The position numbers were made by a program, and so were the translations under genes. Shown here piece by piece: positions 1 to 8,393 of a stretch of DNA of 64,000 bases (position 1 is its first letter; the number at the start of each line of letters is the position of its first letter). The notes beneath the pieces were generated by a model. It saw only the letters and a program-made list of their open reading frames with translations, had not been told where the DNA came from and made no database searches. The DNA comes from Salinimicrobium sediminilitoris (lineage in GTDB: Bacteria > Bacteroidota > Bacteroidia > Flavobacteriales > Flavobacteriaceae), in NCBI RefSeq assembly GCF_020866905.1, contig NZ_JAIVCC010000002.1, positions 124,001 through 188,000 on the forward strand. Direction: 5' to 3'.

Positions 1-729
1 AGAGCGAGTAAAAGTTGTAGCCTCTAAAATTTCCAGTTCTCTTTTAGACAAATACTGCCTCTCATATTTCTCAAATCGAAATTTAAAGCTGTCAAAAGGA
101 TTCTTTGTCATCCACCCGATCTTAACTGCCAGATTGAGCATTTTCTTTAGCCGCTCCAAATGCTTCATGGTTCCATTATTTCCACAAGTCTTCCGGCTGA
201 TCCTGGCTGAATAGGTTCTCAGGAAATTTTCGAAATCAGTAATGAACCGGTAGTTGACCTCGTTTAGATGGAGATCATTTATATTTTTTTCTTTTACCAG
301 AAATTCTTTAACATAGATCTCTGTTGTTCCATAATTTTTTAGTGTTCCCTTCTTCAGGATAGTCTTCATGTGAGAGTCATGGTACTTGAGAAGCTCCAGG
401 AGGCTCTTATGCTCTTTATCATTGCCCAGGTAGCGTGCCTTGATATTTAAGGCAGATATCTTCTTATTTTCTGAACAGAGCTGCTTATGGCATTCCAGTA
501 ACCTGGTATAAACTTGGTCTAAGTACTGGTTCAATACTCTTACATCTTGTCCAGACCCTCTTCCTCTTCCCTTTTTTGGATCCCATTTATTCACCGGAAT
601 GGATCTTTTTAGACTGATTTCTGCACGTTTTCCATCAACAGTGATTCGTGCATAAATTAAAAATTTTGAAGTGTCTGCGCTAGTTTTTCTAACGAAGAAA
701 AGAACGGAGAATGTAGTAAAATCAGGCAT
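1..729 (-). CDS. Tyrosine recombinase / integrase, N-terminal part (cut by window edge)
   Basis: This reading frame starts at the ATG complementary to 727-729 and runs without a stop to the left edge, so only about the first 243 residues are visible. It begins MPDFTTFSVLFFVRKT, followed by an arm-type DNA-binding region (ARITVDGKRAEISLKRSI, then VNKWDPKKG) and a SAM-like core-binding region (residues about 105-220, with YVKEFLVKEK and LERLKKMLNLAVKIGWM). This is the layout of Bacteroidetes phage-type or conjugative-element integrases. The catalytic Arg/His/Tyr domain lies outside the window. The gene reads away from the adjacent tRNA-Pro 3' end, the usual arrangement for an element integrated in a tRNA gene and extending to the left. 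The family call is firm; activity cannot be judged. Confidence 0.85.
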   Translation of the reverse strand, partial: MPDFTTFSVLFFVRKTSADTSKFLIYARITVDGKRAEISLKRSIPVNKWDPKKGRGRGSGQDVRVLNQYLDQVYTRLLECHKQLCSENKKISALNIKARYLGNDKEHKSLLELLKYHDSHMKTILKKGTLKNYGTTEIYVKEFLVKEKNINDLHLNEVNYRFITDFENFLRTYSARISRKTCGNNGTMKHLERLKKMLNLAVKIGWMTKNPFDSFKFRFEKYERQYLSKRELEILEATTFTRS

Positions 730-842
730 TTTGAACGTCTTTAGTTGAACAATAGATTAATTGCAGACGAGCTAAAATTTCAACTTTATGCCTTAGAAAG
801 ATAGAGAATTTGGCTTAACAAATCGTTCACCGAATCATTCAC

Positions 843-850
843 CAAACTTA
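843..850 (-). promoter_or_regulatory. Possible flavobacterial -7 element upstream of the integrase
   Basis: On the minus strand this reads TAAGTTTG, a match to the TAnnTTTG -7 consensus of Bacteroidetes. No TTG is found at the usual distance upstream and the leader to the integrase ATG would be over 100 nt, so the support is weak. Confidence 0.3.
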
Positions 851-889
851 TCATATTTAATGATATTATATGATACTGTTAAAAATGAA

Positions 890-920
890 AAACCCCGTAA
901 ATCAAGGATTTACAGGGTTT
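890..920 (-). terminator. Terminator after the tRNA-Ser / tRNA-Pro genes
   Basis: A 14-bp stem with one mismatch (AAACCCTGTAAATC / GATTTACGGGGTTT, minus strand) closes on a 3-nt loop and is followed on the minus strand by T-rich sequence. It sits just past the tRNA-Pro 3' end, in the right place to end the tRNA transcript. Confidence 0.75.
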
Positions 921-926
921 TTAATA

Positions 927-940
927 CTCCATATATGGAG
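927..940. repeat. 14-bp perfect palindrome beside tRNA-Pro
   Basis: CTCCATATATGGAG is a perfect inverted repeat lying 5 nt past the 3' end of tRNA-Pro, between the tRNA and its terminator. It could be a trailer structure or a recombinase-binding site of the neighbouring integrase; the sequence does not decide between these. Confidence 0.5.
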
Positions 941-945
941 GTTCG

Positions 946-1020
946 TCGGGGTGGCAGGATTCGAACCTGCGGCCTCCTGCTCCCAAAGCAGGCGCGATAA
1001 CCGGGCTACGCTACACCCCG
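946..1020 (-). tRNA. tRNA-Pro (anticodon TGG)
   Basis: The minus strand folds as a cloverleaf with acceptor stem CGGGGTG / CACCCCG and discriminator A. The anticodon arm is CCTGC-TTTGGGA-GCAGG, giving anticodon TGG, and the T arm contains GGTTCGAATCC. The 3' CCA is not encoded. It is the second of two tRNA genes on this strand, and its 3' end points at the integrase gene, making it the likely attachment site of that element. Confidence 0.95.
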
Positions 1021-1023
1021 AGT

Positions 1024-1038
1024 AAGAGCTTCGCTCTT
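1024..1038. other. Short hairpin between the two tRNA genes
   Basis: AAGAGC-TTC-GCTCTT forms a perfect 6-bp stem with a 3-nt loop in the tRNA-Ser/tRNA-Pro spacer. It may mark a processing point in the precursor; it lacks a T run on the minus strand that would make it a terminator. Confidence 0.4.
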
Positions 1039-1046
1039 AATTCAAA

Positions 1047-1108
1047 GTTTAAAGTTCCAGGTTGTCATAATTTAAAGATTCCTATTACTGGAACCTTGAA
1101 CTTGAAAC
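1047..1108. repeat. Imperfect inverted repeat in the tRNA spacer
   Basis: Arms at 1047-1063 and 1092-1108 pair at 15 of 17 positions (GTTTAAAGTTCCAGGTT against the complement of AACCTTGAACTTGAAAC). The unit AACCTTGAAC also recurs directly at 1113-1122. No coding content is seen; the function is unknown. Confidence 0.45.
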
Positions 1109-1129
1109 CAAAAACCTTGAACTATTCAG

Positions 1130-1214
1130 CGGAGAGTGTGAGATTCGAACTCACGCGACAATTGCTCGTCGACAGTTTAGCAAACTGCTCCATTAACCAC
1201 TCTGGCAACTCTCC
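1130..1214 (-). tRNA. tRNA-Ser (anticodon GCT)
   Basis: The minus strand has acceptor stem GGAGAGT / ACTCTCC with discriminator G and an anticodon arm GCAGT-TTGCTAA-ACTGT giving anticodon GCT. A long variable arm sits between it and the T arm (GAGTTCGAATCTC), as expected for a class II serine tRNA of 85 nt. CCA is not encoded. It probably shares a transcript with tRNA-Pro downstream. Confidence 0.95.
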
Positions 1215-1505
1215 TTTTAGTAATGAACTTGCAAATATTTTGCGGTTGCAAATGTATGTGTTCATATACATTTCTGCAAACCTTTTTATGCTTTTTTACT
1301 CCTCAAAAAAAGTTATTCTTTTAAATGATTTTCTTTCAGACTGTTGTAACCGAACAAAAGTTCAACATTTTATGTGGTCCGACTTCAAAAGGATAGAACA
1401 TACTGCACACTACTTCAGTTAAAAATATTTTAAACCGTCTTTTAGTGGTGTTTAATACCCTACTTTTAACATTAACTTCATCTATATATAAACATATAAA
1501 TCTTT

Positions 1506-3152
1506 ATGTCTATTCTCCCCAATAATCTTGAACGTTACCAGAAATTTTTGAGTTTCATGTTGAAGTACTGGAACAGTGACCTTTTAAATGAAACTGCATC
1601 TAACGCAATGGAGGAAGAAACGGCCAGAAAGTTCGATGATTTTGAACAATCTCCAGAAGAACTGGTAGAGGATCTAAAACAAATGGGGCCCACCTATGTA
1701 AAATTAGGACAGCTGCTCTCTACCCGCCCCGATCTCTTACCAGATAGATACCTGGAGGCCCTGGCGACGCTTCAGGATGACAATCCCACCATTCCCTATG
1801 AGGAAGTTCAGGAAATTGTGGAAAATGAATTAGGTACAAAAATTTCTAAGGCCTTTAACTATTTTGAGGAAGAACCTTTAGCCAGTGCTTCTATAGGTCA
1901 GGTACATTTGGCGGAATTGAGGTCGGGCAAAACAGTTGCTGTGAAAGTCCAGAGACCGGGAATCAGGAAAAAATTCATGGAAGACCTTGATACCCTGGAA
2001 GAAATGGCCGGCCTGGCTGTAAAGCATACCGATGTTGGTAAGAAATACGGGTTTAGTGATGTCCTGGGGGAGTTAAGACGTATTATGCTTCATGAACTGG
2101 ATTATCTTAGGGAAGCAAATAATTTGGTTACCTTAGGTATTAATCTAAAGGAATACCCCAGGCTCATTGTGCCACAGCCTATTCCCGATTACACTACCTC
2201 CAAGGTGCTAACAATGGAGTATGTAAAAGGGAAAAAAATCACGAGTATTTCTCCCCTCAAAAAGACCGAAAACGATTATACAGCACTTGTAGATGAATTT
2301 ATCGAGGCTTACCTAAAGCAAATCGTTTCTGACGGTTTCGTACATGCCGATCCACATCCCGGGAATATACATCTTTTAGAGAATGAAAAGATTGCTCTTA
2401 TGGATCTTGGAATGGTAGCCCAGTTCTCCAAAAAGATGAAGGACTACCTGCTAAGGCTTCTATTAGGTTTAAGTAAGAATGATGGAGAAGAGATCGCAAC
2501 CATTCTTCTAAGCATGAGCGAAATCACTGAACATGCTTCTGAAAAAGAATTCAGAAGACAAATTAGCATCATGGTGCAGGAAAGTAGCCACAGTACCGCA
2601 CAGGATATGCAAACAGGAAGACTGCTTGTTCAAATGAACCGGAGTGCCGCCAGGAATGGTATTCTTCTTCCCGTGGAAGTAAATATTCTGGGAAAGATCT
2701 TATTAAACATGGATCAAATAATAGCCTTTTTGGCACCTGAATATGACCTGAGAGAAGCGGTAAGAAGGTACATGAATAAATTACTTCAGGATCAGATGAT
2801 TAATGAATTGAAACCAGAAGATATCTTTTCAGTCTTTCTGGATTCCAAGAAACTGGCTGAAAATCTGCCTGACCGGCTGGATAAGATCACAGAAAACCTG
2901 GCCAGGAACGAATTCCGTTTTAAAATAGACGCTATTGATGAAAAAAGATTTACCGATGGTTTTCAAAAAGTTGCCAATAGAATAACTCTGGGACTTATTA
3001 TCGCGGCCATGATCATTGGAGCAGCGATGCTGATGAGTGTCCCCTCCCCTTTCATGATTTTTGGTTACCCGGGGCTTGCAATTCTGTTTTTTATGTTAGC
3101 CGCTGTTGCCGGAATATATTTAAGTTATACGATACTTTTTAAAGACGAGTAA
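1506..3152 (+). CDS. UbiB/AarF-family ABC1 atypical kinase
   Basis: At 548 residues this matches the full length of bacterial ABC1 (AarF/UbiB) proteins, membrane-linked atypical kinases or ATPases tied to quinone and lipid homeostasis. Visible signatures are the family motif YVKLGQLLSTRPDLLP (about residues 65-80), the Ala-rich loop ASASIGQVHLA, the ATP-binding lysine in VAVKVQRPG, the catalytic-loop-like FVHADPHPGNIHLL, and the metal-binding ALMDLGMVA. Two hydrophobic segments at about residues 495-545 form the usual C-terminal membrane hairpin. It stands alone between the tRNAs and the polysaccharide locus and has no visible functional link to either. Bacteroidetes make menaquinone, so a strict UbiB role in ubiquinone synthesis should not be assumed. 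Confidence 0.9.
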   Translation: MSILPNNLERYQKFLSFMLKYWNSDLLNETASNAMEEETARKFDDFEQSPEELVEDLKQMGPTYVKLGQLLSTRPDLLPDRYLEALATLQDDNPTIPYEEVQEIVENELGTKISKAFNYFEEEPLASASIGQVHLAELRSGKTVAVKVQRPGIRKKFMEDLDTLEEMAGLAVKHTDVGKKYGFSDVLGELRRIMLHELDYLREANNLVTLGINLKEYPRLIVPQPIPDYTTSKVLTMEYVKGKKITSISPLKKTENDYTALVDEFIEAYLKQIVSDGFVHADPHPGNIHLLENEKIALMDLGMVAQFSKKMKDYLLRLLLGLSKNDGEEIATILLSMSEITEHASEKEFRRQISIMVQESSHSTAQDMQTGRLLVQMNRSAARNGILLPVEVNILGKILLNMDQIIAFLAPEYDLREAVRRYMNKLLQDQMINELKPEDIFSVFLDSKKLAENLPDRLDKITENLARNEFRFKIDAIDEKRFTDGFQKVANRITLGLIIAAMIIGAAMLMSVPSPFMIFGYPGLAILFFMLAAVAGIYLSYTILFKDE

Positions 3153-3264
3153 CAGGAAGTTTTAAGTACGAATTTAGAGGTGCGAATTTTTGAATTAGGA
3201 ATCTACAGGTAAAATGGTTCTCAATATACAGTGCGAAAATTTACTCCTCACAGAAAATCAACCT

Positions 3265-4776
3265 TTAGAAAATATTTTTGCTTACCCGAAGTCCGAAGCC
3301 GACATTTGAAGATTTTTCAGAATGAAGATCTGCTCCAATCTGAAGATTTACATTTACAAATTCCTGCCATACGTTTACATCAAGATAAGTCGAAATAATT
3401 CTTTCAATCGGCCTGGAAGTCCCACCTTTTGCTCCGTAATTAGCTCTGTAACTTGCAAGAAATTTATAGGGATAATAATAGAATGCACTTCCACTTATCC
3501 CAATATGATGCGCGACAATATTATTATGTGCTACTCTAAATCTTTCCTCATCAAGCATTATAAAAGGTAGCCCGATAATCCGTTGTTTATAAGTCCATCC
3601 GGATTGATATAGATGATTGTTAAAATAATTATCCTTCCCATCTGTAGTTGGATAGGTCTTACTTTGGTGACGGGTAAAATAATACTCATACATTAAAGCC
3701 TGCACCAATTTTTCAGGTTCCCTGTCTTCAATAAAGATTCCGTAGCGACCATCGGGGGTATTACGAAGTTTTATGCCGGAAAAATCTTCAAAAATTGTAT
3801 TATATACCAGCGAAATATCAAAGTGAGAATAGGAGGTGTTTATTTGAAGCTCATAACCCCCGAGATGATTACCTAATCCGTTAATTTCCTGCTCCCCAAT
3901 AAAGCCAGTTCCCCCGGTAAGGCTCCCCCCGGTTATAACCTTTAAATAATTATCAAAACCTGCAGGAAGTTCCCCATATTCCGGAGATTTTCCTGCCCAC
4001 TGCGCATAATGATGAACTCCCCCAATTATTTCAAAGTTTCTTATTCTATCAAAAACCAGATGAAAACTCTTATGATGAATTCTTATATTTTGAATGTACC
4101 TGTCAGTCTCATCTGAAAAGAATTCTTCCCATGATGCTTTAAACCCAATCCCAGTATTCCAAAACATAAGGGGACGCTTCATTTGGAGGGTTATTCCGGG
4201 AATTGGTCTCGAATTGAGAGACCACAGCACACTTTCGTTAGTAGCACTGAGCCCGCTAAAAACTTCTTCCTTTTGTTTTCTTCCAGCATAGGTTTCAAAC
4301 CAACTATTTTCGTAGCTCACGAAGTATTCATCTAATTGTAGTTTATTTGAATATCCATCGTGGTAAAGTAGACCAAGCCCCCCCTTTAAAATACCGCCAT
4401 TCCTAAATTCGTAGGTTCCACGACCGTTCACCCAGGAACTAATATTAGTCATTTCATCAATTCTTCCCCTCTGATTTGAATGTATCCAAAACGGACTCTC
4501 TTCTCCGGTATATACTATTCCCTGACCTGTAGCTGAAAGAAAATAATCAATTTCCTGCGATTGTACAGCAGAAATGAATAATAACAATAGGAAGGGGAGC
4601 TTCTTGATAACTATATTTTTTTGTATGGCAAAAGTAGTATTCTTCCGATAAAGCTCAATATACTCTGACAGAAAAACAGTAATTTTATTTTTTAATATAG
4701 AAGTATGTTTAGTTTCTTTCAGAAGAAGTATAATCTCAAAGATTATCTTGAAGATTTCATTGATATTCACAATCAT
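3265..4776 (-). CDS. Wzi-like capsule assembly outer-membrane protein
   Basis: The mature part resembles Bacteroidetes capsule-assembly Wzi-family barrels of about 450-480 residues, which hold or shape capsule at the cell surface. It is rich in alternating aromatic strands (HYAQWAGKSPEYGELPAGF, GLLYHDGYSNKLQLDEYF) and ends in VGFGLRVSKNIF, with a terminal Phe as in outer-membrane barrels. A signal peptide is plain at about residues 55-74 (IVIKKLPFLLLLFISAVQSQ). The only ATG in frame (4776) lies 54 codons upstream of this and overlaps the divergent phosphatase gene by 72 nt, with a good promoter inside the extra segment (4629-4657). The true start is therefore doubtful: a non-ATG codon near 4614-4608 may be used. 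Gene context (CpsB, Wzc, Wza) supports the export role. Confidence 0.8.
   Translation of the reverse strand: MIVNINEIFKIIFEIILLLKETKHTSILKNKITVFLSEYIELYRKNTTFAIQKNIVIKKLPFLLLLFISAVQSQEIDYFLSATGQGIVYTGEESPFWIHSNQRGRIDEMTNISSWVNGRGTYEFRNGGILKGGLGLLYHDGYSNKLQLDEYFVSYENSWFETYAGRKQKEEVFSGLSATNESVLWSLNSRPIPGITLQMKRPLMFWNTGIGFKASWEEFFSDETDRYIQNIRIHHKSFHLVFDRIRNFEIIGGVHHYAQWAGKSPEYGELPAGFDNYLKVITGGSLTGGTGFIGEQEINGLGNHLGGYELQINTSYSHFDISLVYNTIFEDFSGIKLRNTPDGRYGIFIEDREPEKLVQALMYEYYFTRHQSKTYPTTDGKDNYFNNHLYQSGWTYKQRIIGLPFIMLDEERFRVAHNNIVAHHIGISGSAFYYYPYKFLASYRANYGAKGGTSRPIERIISTYLDVNVWQEFVNVNLQIGADLHSEKSSNVGFGLRVSKNIF
4629..4657 (-). promoter_or_regulatory. Flavobacterial promoter for the Wzi-like gene
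   Basis: The minus strand reads TTG (4657-4655), an 18-nt spacer, then TACTTTTG (4636-4629), matching the TTG / TAnnTTTG consensus. Transcription would begin near 4622, only a few bases before the signal-peptide coding sequence, so the leader would be almost absent. Confidence 0.55.
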
Positions 4777-5451
4777 ATCTTGCCGGGAATAGATGATGGT
4801 GCACCCACAGTGGAAGATTCTTTAAAATTAATTCATTACTTTAAAGAAATAGGGATAACACAATTTATCGCAACCCCGCATGTGATGAATGATTACTATC
4901 CAAACACGCCACAAACAATAAAAGCAGCCCTTGAGGACCTTCAAAAGAGACTGGATAAAGAAGGAGAAGGGAACATAAAAATAAAGGCTGCAGCAGAATA
5001 CATGATGGATCAGGCTTTCATGGAGCTGTTAGGAAAGGAGCGTCTACTTACTTTAAAAGATAATTTAGTACTGGTAGAAATGTCTTACTTCCAGGCACCC
5101 ATAAATCTACATGAGATTCTATTCCAACTTCAAACTCAGCAGTACAAGCCGGTATTAGCTCATCCTGAACGCTACGCCTTTTTTCATTCAAAATCTTTAA
5201 ATAATTATACAGATCTTAAAAACAGAGGCTGCTTATTTCAGCTTAATGCATTAAGTCTTGTGGGTCACTACGGGAAAAATATGCAGGAAATCGCTTTTAG
5301 CCTCCTGAAAGAGGGGATGATCGATTTTCTGGGAACCGATACTCATCAAACGCGACATTTGGAAAAACTTTCAGGGGCGCAATTGTCTAAAAAACAACTG
5401 GACCTAGTTCTACCGGTTATTCAACGAACCAGAGATACTTTCTCTTTTTAA
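4705..5451 (+). CDS. CpsB/YwqE-type tyrosine-protein phosphatase (PHP fold)
   Basis: This 248-residue protein has the PHP metal-binding signature FIDIHNHILPGIDDGA (about residues 17-32), FIATPHVMNDYYPNT, KAAAEYMMD, PVLAHPERY and the late FLGTDTHQ. These supply the His/Asp/Glu ligands of the trinuclear manganese site. Family members of this length dephosphorylate the C-terminal tyrosine cluster of Wzc-like BY-kinases and so gate polymer length and export. The partner kinase is encoded just beyond the next intergenic region on the opposite strand, and the Wzi-like gene is divergent with overlapping 5' ends. It is the only plus-strand gene inside the polysaccharide locus. Confidence 0.9.
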   Translation: MFSFFQKKYNLKDYLEDFIDIHNHILPGIDDGAPTVEDSLKLIHYFKEIGITQFIATPHVMNDYYPNTPQTIKAALEDLQKRLDKEGEGNIKIKAAAEYMMDQAFMELLGKERLLTLKDNLVLVEMSYFQAPINLHEILFQLQTQQYKPVLAHPERYAFFHSKSLNNYTDLKNRGCLFQLNALSLVGHYGKNMQEIAFSLLKEGMIDFLGTDTHQTRHLEKLSGAQLSKKQLDLVLPVIQRTRDTFSF

Positions 5452-6002
5452 TTGTTTTCGAAAAGAGCAAAAACCAGGAATTGAGGAATCATGACTTACA
5501 GAGGTCTTTGGGACCTATGAGATTTTTTTATTTTGATGGTATGCCGCACCTCCGGCGCTCATTAGAATATGGTAAAATATTTCTATAAACATGTCGCTCC
5601 TCTGGAGCTTCATTCTTTACAAATCAGCTCCGGAGGAGCGGAAAATTTATAGCAACTACGGAAGTATTGTGAGAAAAGCTCCGGCGGAGCGGCATATAAA
5701 GGCTTATTCCAAAATAACCTGCAAAATATTTATCCTTTATCTCAACCCTGTTCCAGCCCTTCAGGCTGGCATTATATAATTATTGGCATTATATAATTAT
5801 AATAATTTATCCCAGAGCGTTGCCCCGGGCTGATTTGTCTTAGCTCTTCAGGCTCATGTTAGAGACGCTTCTTACTAGATCTGTCAGGTATCCAGGATTA
5901 TGATGTCCGATAAGAGCAATCTTCGTTTATGAGTAATGTTCTTAGCCATTCAGCCCTGTGAGGGTTTCAAATCCCTGACGGGGATAATTAAAATGAAAAA
6001 TT
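5452..6002. repeat. 551-nt gene-free region packed with GC-rich palindromes and a 17-bp tandem repeat
   Basis: No credible gene is seen. The region carries short GC-rich inverted repeats against an AT-rich background: around 5544-5560 (CCTCCGGCGCTC), 5595-5609 (CGCTCCTCTGGAGCT), 5625-5641 (AGCTCCGGAGGAGCGG), 5677-5691 (AGCTCCGGCGGAGCG), 5753-5769 (CCAGCC-CTTCA-GGCTGG), 5811-5829 (CCC...CCCCGGG) and 5952-5982. A perfect 17-bp tandem repeat, TGGCATTATATAATTAT, occupies 5767-5783 and 5784-5800. This looks like a cluster of REP-like elements or remnants of several insertions, lying between the convergent phosphatase and kinase genes. Confidence 0.6.
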
Positions 6003-8393
6003 TTAATTTCTACTAAAGGGGGTTTTAAGGAAGCTGAAGAATCCCTTTTTATCCTCATCGGCTGCATATCCATAACCGTATCCGTAGGAGTAGCCATATT
6101 TTGCCCCATAGGAAAATTTGGAATAATCAACATCATTTAAAACTATAGCCACGCCATTTAGTTTCCCCTGTTGTTTAAGATCTTTAGGAAAATCCAGTAG
6201 CTTCTTCTCAGTAAAACCGGCCCTTACCACATACATAGTAGTGTCAGCCAAAGGACTAATTAAGAGGGTGTCGGTAACTATCATTGTAGGTGCTGTATCT
6301 ACAATAATAAAGTCATAATTGGTTTTTTGGCTTGTAATAAATTCCTCCATTCTGTCATTCATAAGAAGTTCAGCAGGATTTGGTGGTATTGAGCCGGAAA
6401 ATACTACATCAACAGGAATATTATCCTGATTCATGGGATCAATTACATCCTCTGCCTTTATATCCCTGTTATAAAGAAAATCGGAAAGTCCCTTCCTTTC
6501 CATTGTGCCCCCAACGAATTTATGAATACGAGGATTTCTCACATCGGCTCCAATAAGTAAAATCTTTTTCCCGGTACTGGCAAGAGTACGGGCAAGATTA
6601 AAGGAGACAAAGGTCTTTCCTTCACCTTTTACGGTGGAAGTCACAAAGATAACCTCAGCTTTCTCTTTATTCCTTGACTGCACCAAATAGGCAAGATTAG
6701 TTCTTAAAATTCTAAATGATTCTGCGAGAGGAGATCGATCATTTAACTGTATGACCTCAGATTCTTCCTTACCTATCTTAGGAACCTCCCCCAGGAAGGG
6801 AACATCTTTAATAAGTGGCTGTAAATCCCCTTTGTGGTGGACTTTAGTGTCAAGGAAATTTATACCAAAGATTACCAGTAAAGGGATAAGAAAGCCAACT
6901 ACTCCACCTCCGGTAAGAATAAGCCATGGCTTAGGGTCTATAGGTTCATCCAATGTGAAGGCCGGATCGATTACTTTGGCAACCGGGGAGGTGGCAGCAA
7001 ATGAAATTGCCGATTCTTCCCGTCTTTGGAGTAAAAATAAATATAGCTCCTCTTTAATTTGTTGTTGACGCTCAATACTTCGTATTCCTTTTTCGAGACC
7101 GGGAAAGGTGCTAAATTGTCCTTCGGCCTGCTCCTCCAATTGATTGAGCTCCCTCAGTCGTATATTTATTGAACTTTCTGTTTGTTCAATATTATTAAGC
7201 AAATTTTCTCTTAAAGAATTTAATTGTTGATCTATTGTTTCAACGACCGGATTCTTTTCTGTCCCGCTTTGGAGATAAGCCTGTCGTTGCTGAACCAACT
7301 GGTTGTAACTTCCTATGGCACCTCCAAGACCTCCACCTTCAATGCCTACCCCTTCAGGCAATAATTGGTAAGGATCGGCAGAGGAAAGAGTTTCTCTCAC
7401 TCCCTCCAGAATCATTAATTGTGTTTCCAGTTCAAATATTCCCTGCTCTGCGGTTGTTGCCCGTGACATATATTGACTGGCAGTACTTCCAACATCCATA
7501 AGGCGATTTTCTCTTTTGAATTCAGCTATTCCTCCTTCTACTGAATCCAATTCCTGAGTAATCAATTGCAGGCGATTCTGAATAAATTCGGTTGTACTTT
7601 CTGCCACCTGGCGCTTGTCAGCCACTCCATCGTCATTGAAATGAACCATTAGAGTATTGAGAAAATCCCTTGATTTTTCAGGGACCTCTCCAACAATAGA
7701 CAAGGACAATATATCTTTTGCCCTTCCTTCAGGAGCAACCGTCATTTTTTCTATGTAATTTCTGGCAACTTCCTTTAGCGGCAATACTTTTACATTTACC
7801 GGAACTGAATTTTTTATTTCTTTTCTAGAAGTTATTTTAAACTCCAGACCCTCCAGATTAATTGTTTGGCCGAATTTAAAATTTTCTGAAAATTCCTTCT
7901 CTTCCTGAACGAGCAGAAAATTCTGGGAAGATTGAGGAACAACAGTAAGATCAAGGTATGATTGATGCACAAGTTCCGGAGGCGATAAAAAATCAATTTT
8001 TATGGGTGAATTTTCATAAGCCTCAACTGCAATGACCTTTCCCTCCAGGAAGTAGACTATATTTAAATTAAGTTCATCCACAACCCCTTCCACCAGTCTC
8101 TTGGATCTTAGTGTTACAATCTGATTCTCAAGAGAATTTTCCCCAAGCGCCAATATCGACGTACCTCCCGATGGCATGGCTCCAACCACATTATTTTCCT
8201 CATCGCTCAACATCATCATCGTTGCTTTCGTCGCATATTCCGGAATGGTGTAACGGTTATATAAAAAAGCAATAAATAGACCCAACAAGCAGCCAAATAC
8301 TAACCATTTCCAATGAATCAAGTACTTAAATATTTCTGCCTTAAGGTCAAAATTAGATTCTTCCTTTTCAGAAAACTCCTGTAATTCTTCCAT
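6003..8393 (-). CDS. wzc: Wzc-like polysaccharide co-polymerase with BY-kinase domain
   Basis: The 796-residue protein joins an N-terminal Wzz/GNVR chain-length domain to a C-terminal bacterial tyrosine kinase. It has membrane segments at about residues 30-50 and 490-510, with a long coiled-coil periplasmic part between. The kinase part shows Walker A TSTVKGEGKTFVSFNLA, Walker A' LLIGADVRNPR and Walker B FIIVDTAP. Near the end, residues around 757-785 form a tyrosine cluster (YGAKYGYSYGYGYGYA), the autophosphorylation tail that CpsB-type phosphatases act on. It controls polymer length and couples Wzy polymerisation to export through Wza. It starts within the stop of the Wza gene (TAATG), so the two are translationally coupled. 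Confidence 0.95.
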   Translation of the reverse strand: MEELQEFSEKEESNFDLKAEIFKYLIHWKWLVFGCLLGLFIAFLYNRYTIPEYATKATMMMLSDEENNVVGAMPSGGTSILALGENSLENQIVTLRSKRLVEGVVDELNLNIVYFLEGKVIAVEAYENSPIKIDFLSPPELVHQSYLDLTVVPQSSQNFLLVQEEKEFSENFKFGQTINLEGLEFKITSRKEIKNSVPVNVKVLPLKEVARNYIEKMTVAPEGRAKDILSLSIVGEVPEKSRDFLNTLMVHFNDDGVADKRQVAESTTEFIQNRLQLITQELDSVEGGIAEFKRENRLMDVGSTASQYMSRATTAEQGIFELETQLMILEGVRETLSSADPYQLLPEGVGIEGGGLGGAIGSYNQLVQQRQAYLQSGTEKNPVVETIDQQLNSLRENLLNNIEQTESSINIRLRELNQLEEQAEGQFSTFPGLEKGIRSIERQQQIKEELYLFLLQRREESAISFAATSPVAKVIDPAFTLDEPIDPKPWLILTGGGVVGFLIPLLVIFGINFLDTKVHHKGDLQPLIKDVPFLGEVPKIGKEESEVIQLNDRSPLAESFRILRTNLAYLVQSRNKEKAEVIFVTSTVKGEGKTFVSFNLARTLASTGKKILLIGADVRNPRIHKFVGGTMERKGLSDFLYNRDIKAEDVIDPMNQDNIPVDVVFSGSIPPNPAELLMNDRMEEFITSQKTNYDFIIVDTAPTMIVTDTLLISPLADTTMYVVRAGFTEKKLLDFPKDLKQQGKLNGVAIVLNDVDYSKFSYGAKYGYSYGYGYGYAADEDKKGFFSFLKTPFSRN

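Noticed and set aside
1096-1422. Plus-strand open frame of 108 codons
   Set aside because: It runs through tRNA-Ser in antisense and has no family features; the tRNA explains the sequence.
5591-5779. Plus-strand open frame in the palindrome-rich gap
   Set aside because: Its codons follow the GC-rich inverted repeats and the product has no recognisable pattern; it is a chance frame.
5452-6002. CRISPR array or transposon in the palindrome-rich spacer
   Set aside because: The repeats vary in sequence and spacing, no regular spacers exist, and no transposase fragment is seen.
5942-6136. Minus-strand frame overlapping the Wzc C-terminus
   Set aside because: It is a shadow of the wzc gene in another frame and of the repeat region beyond it.
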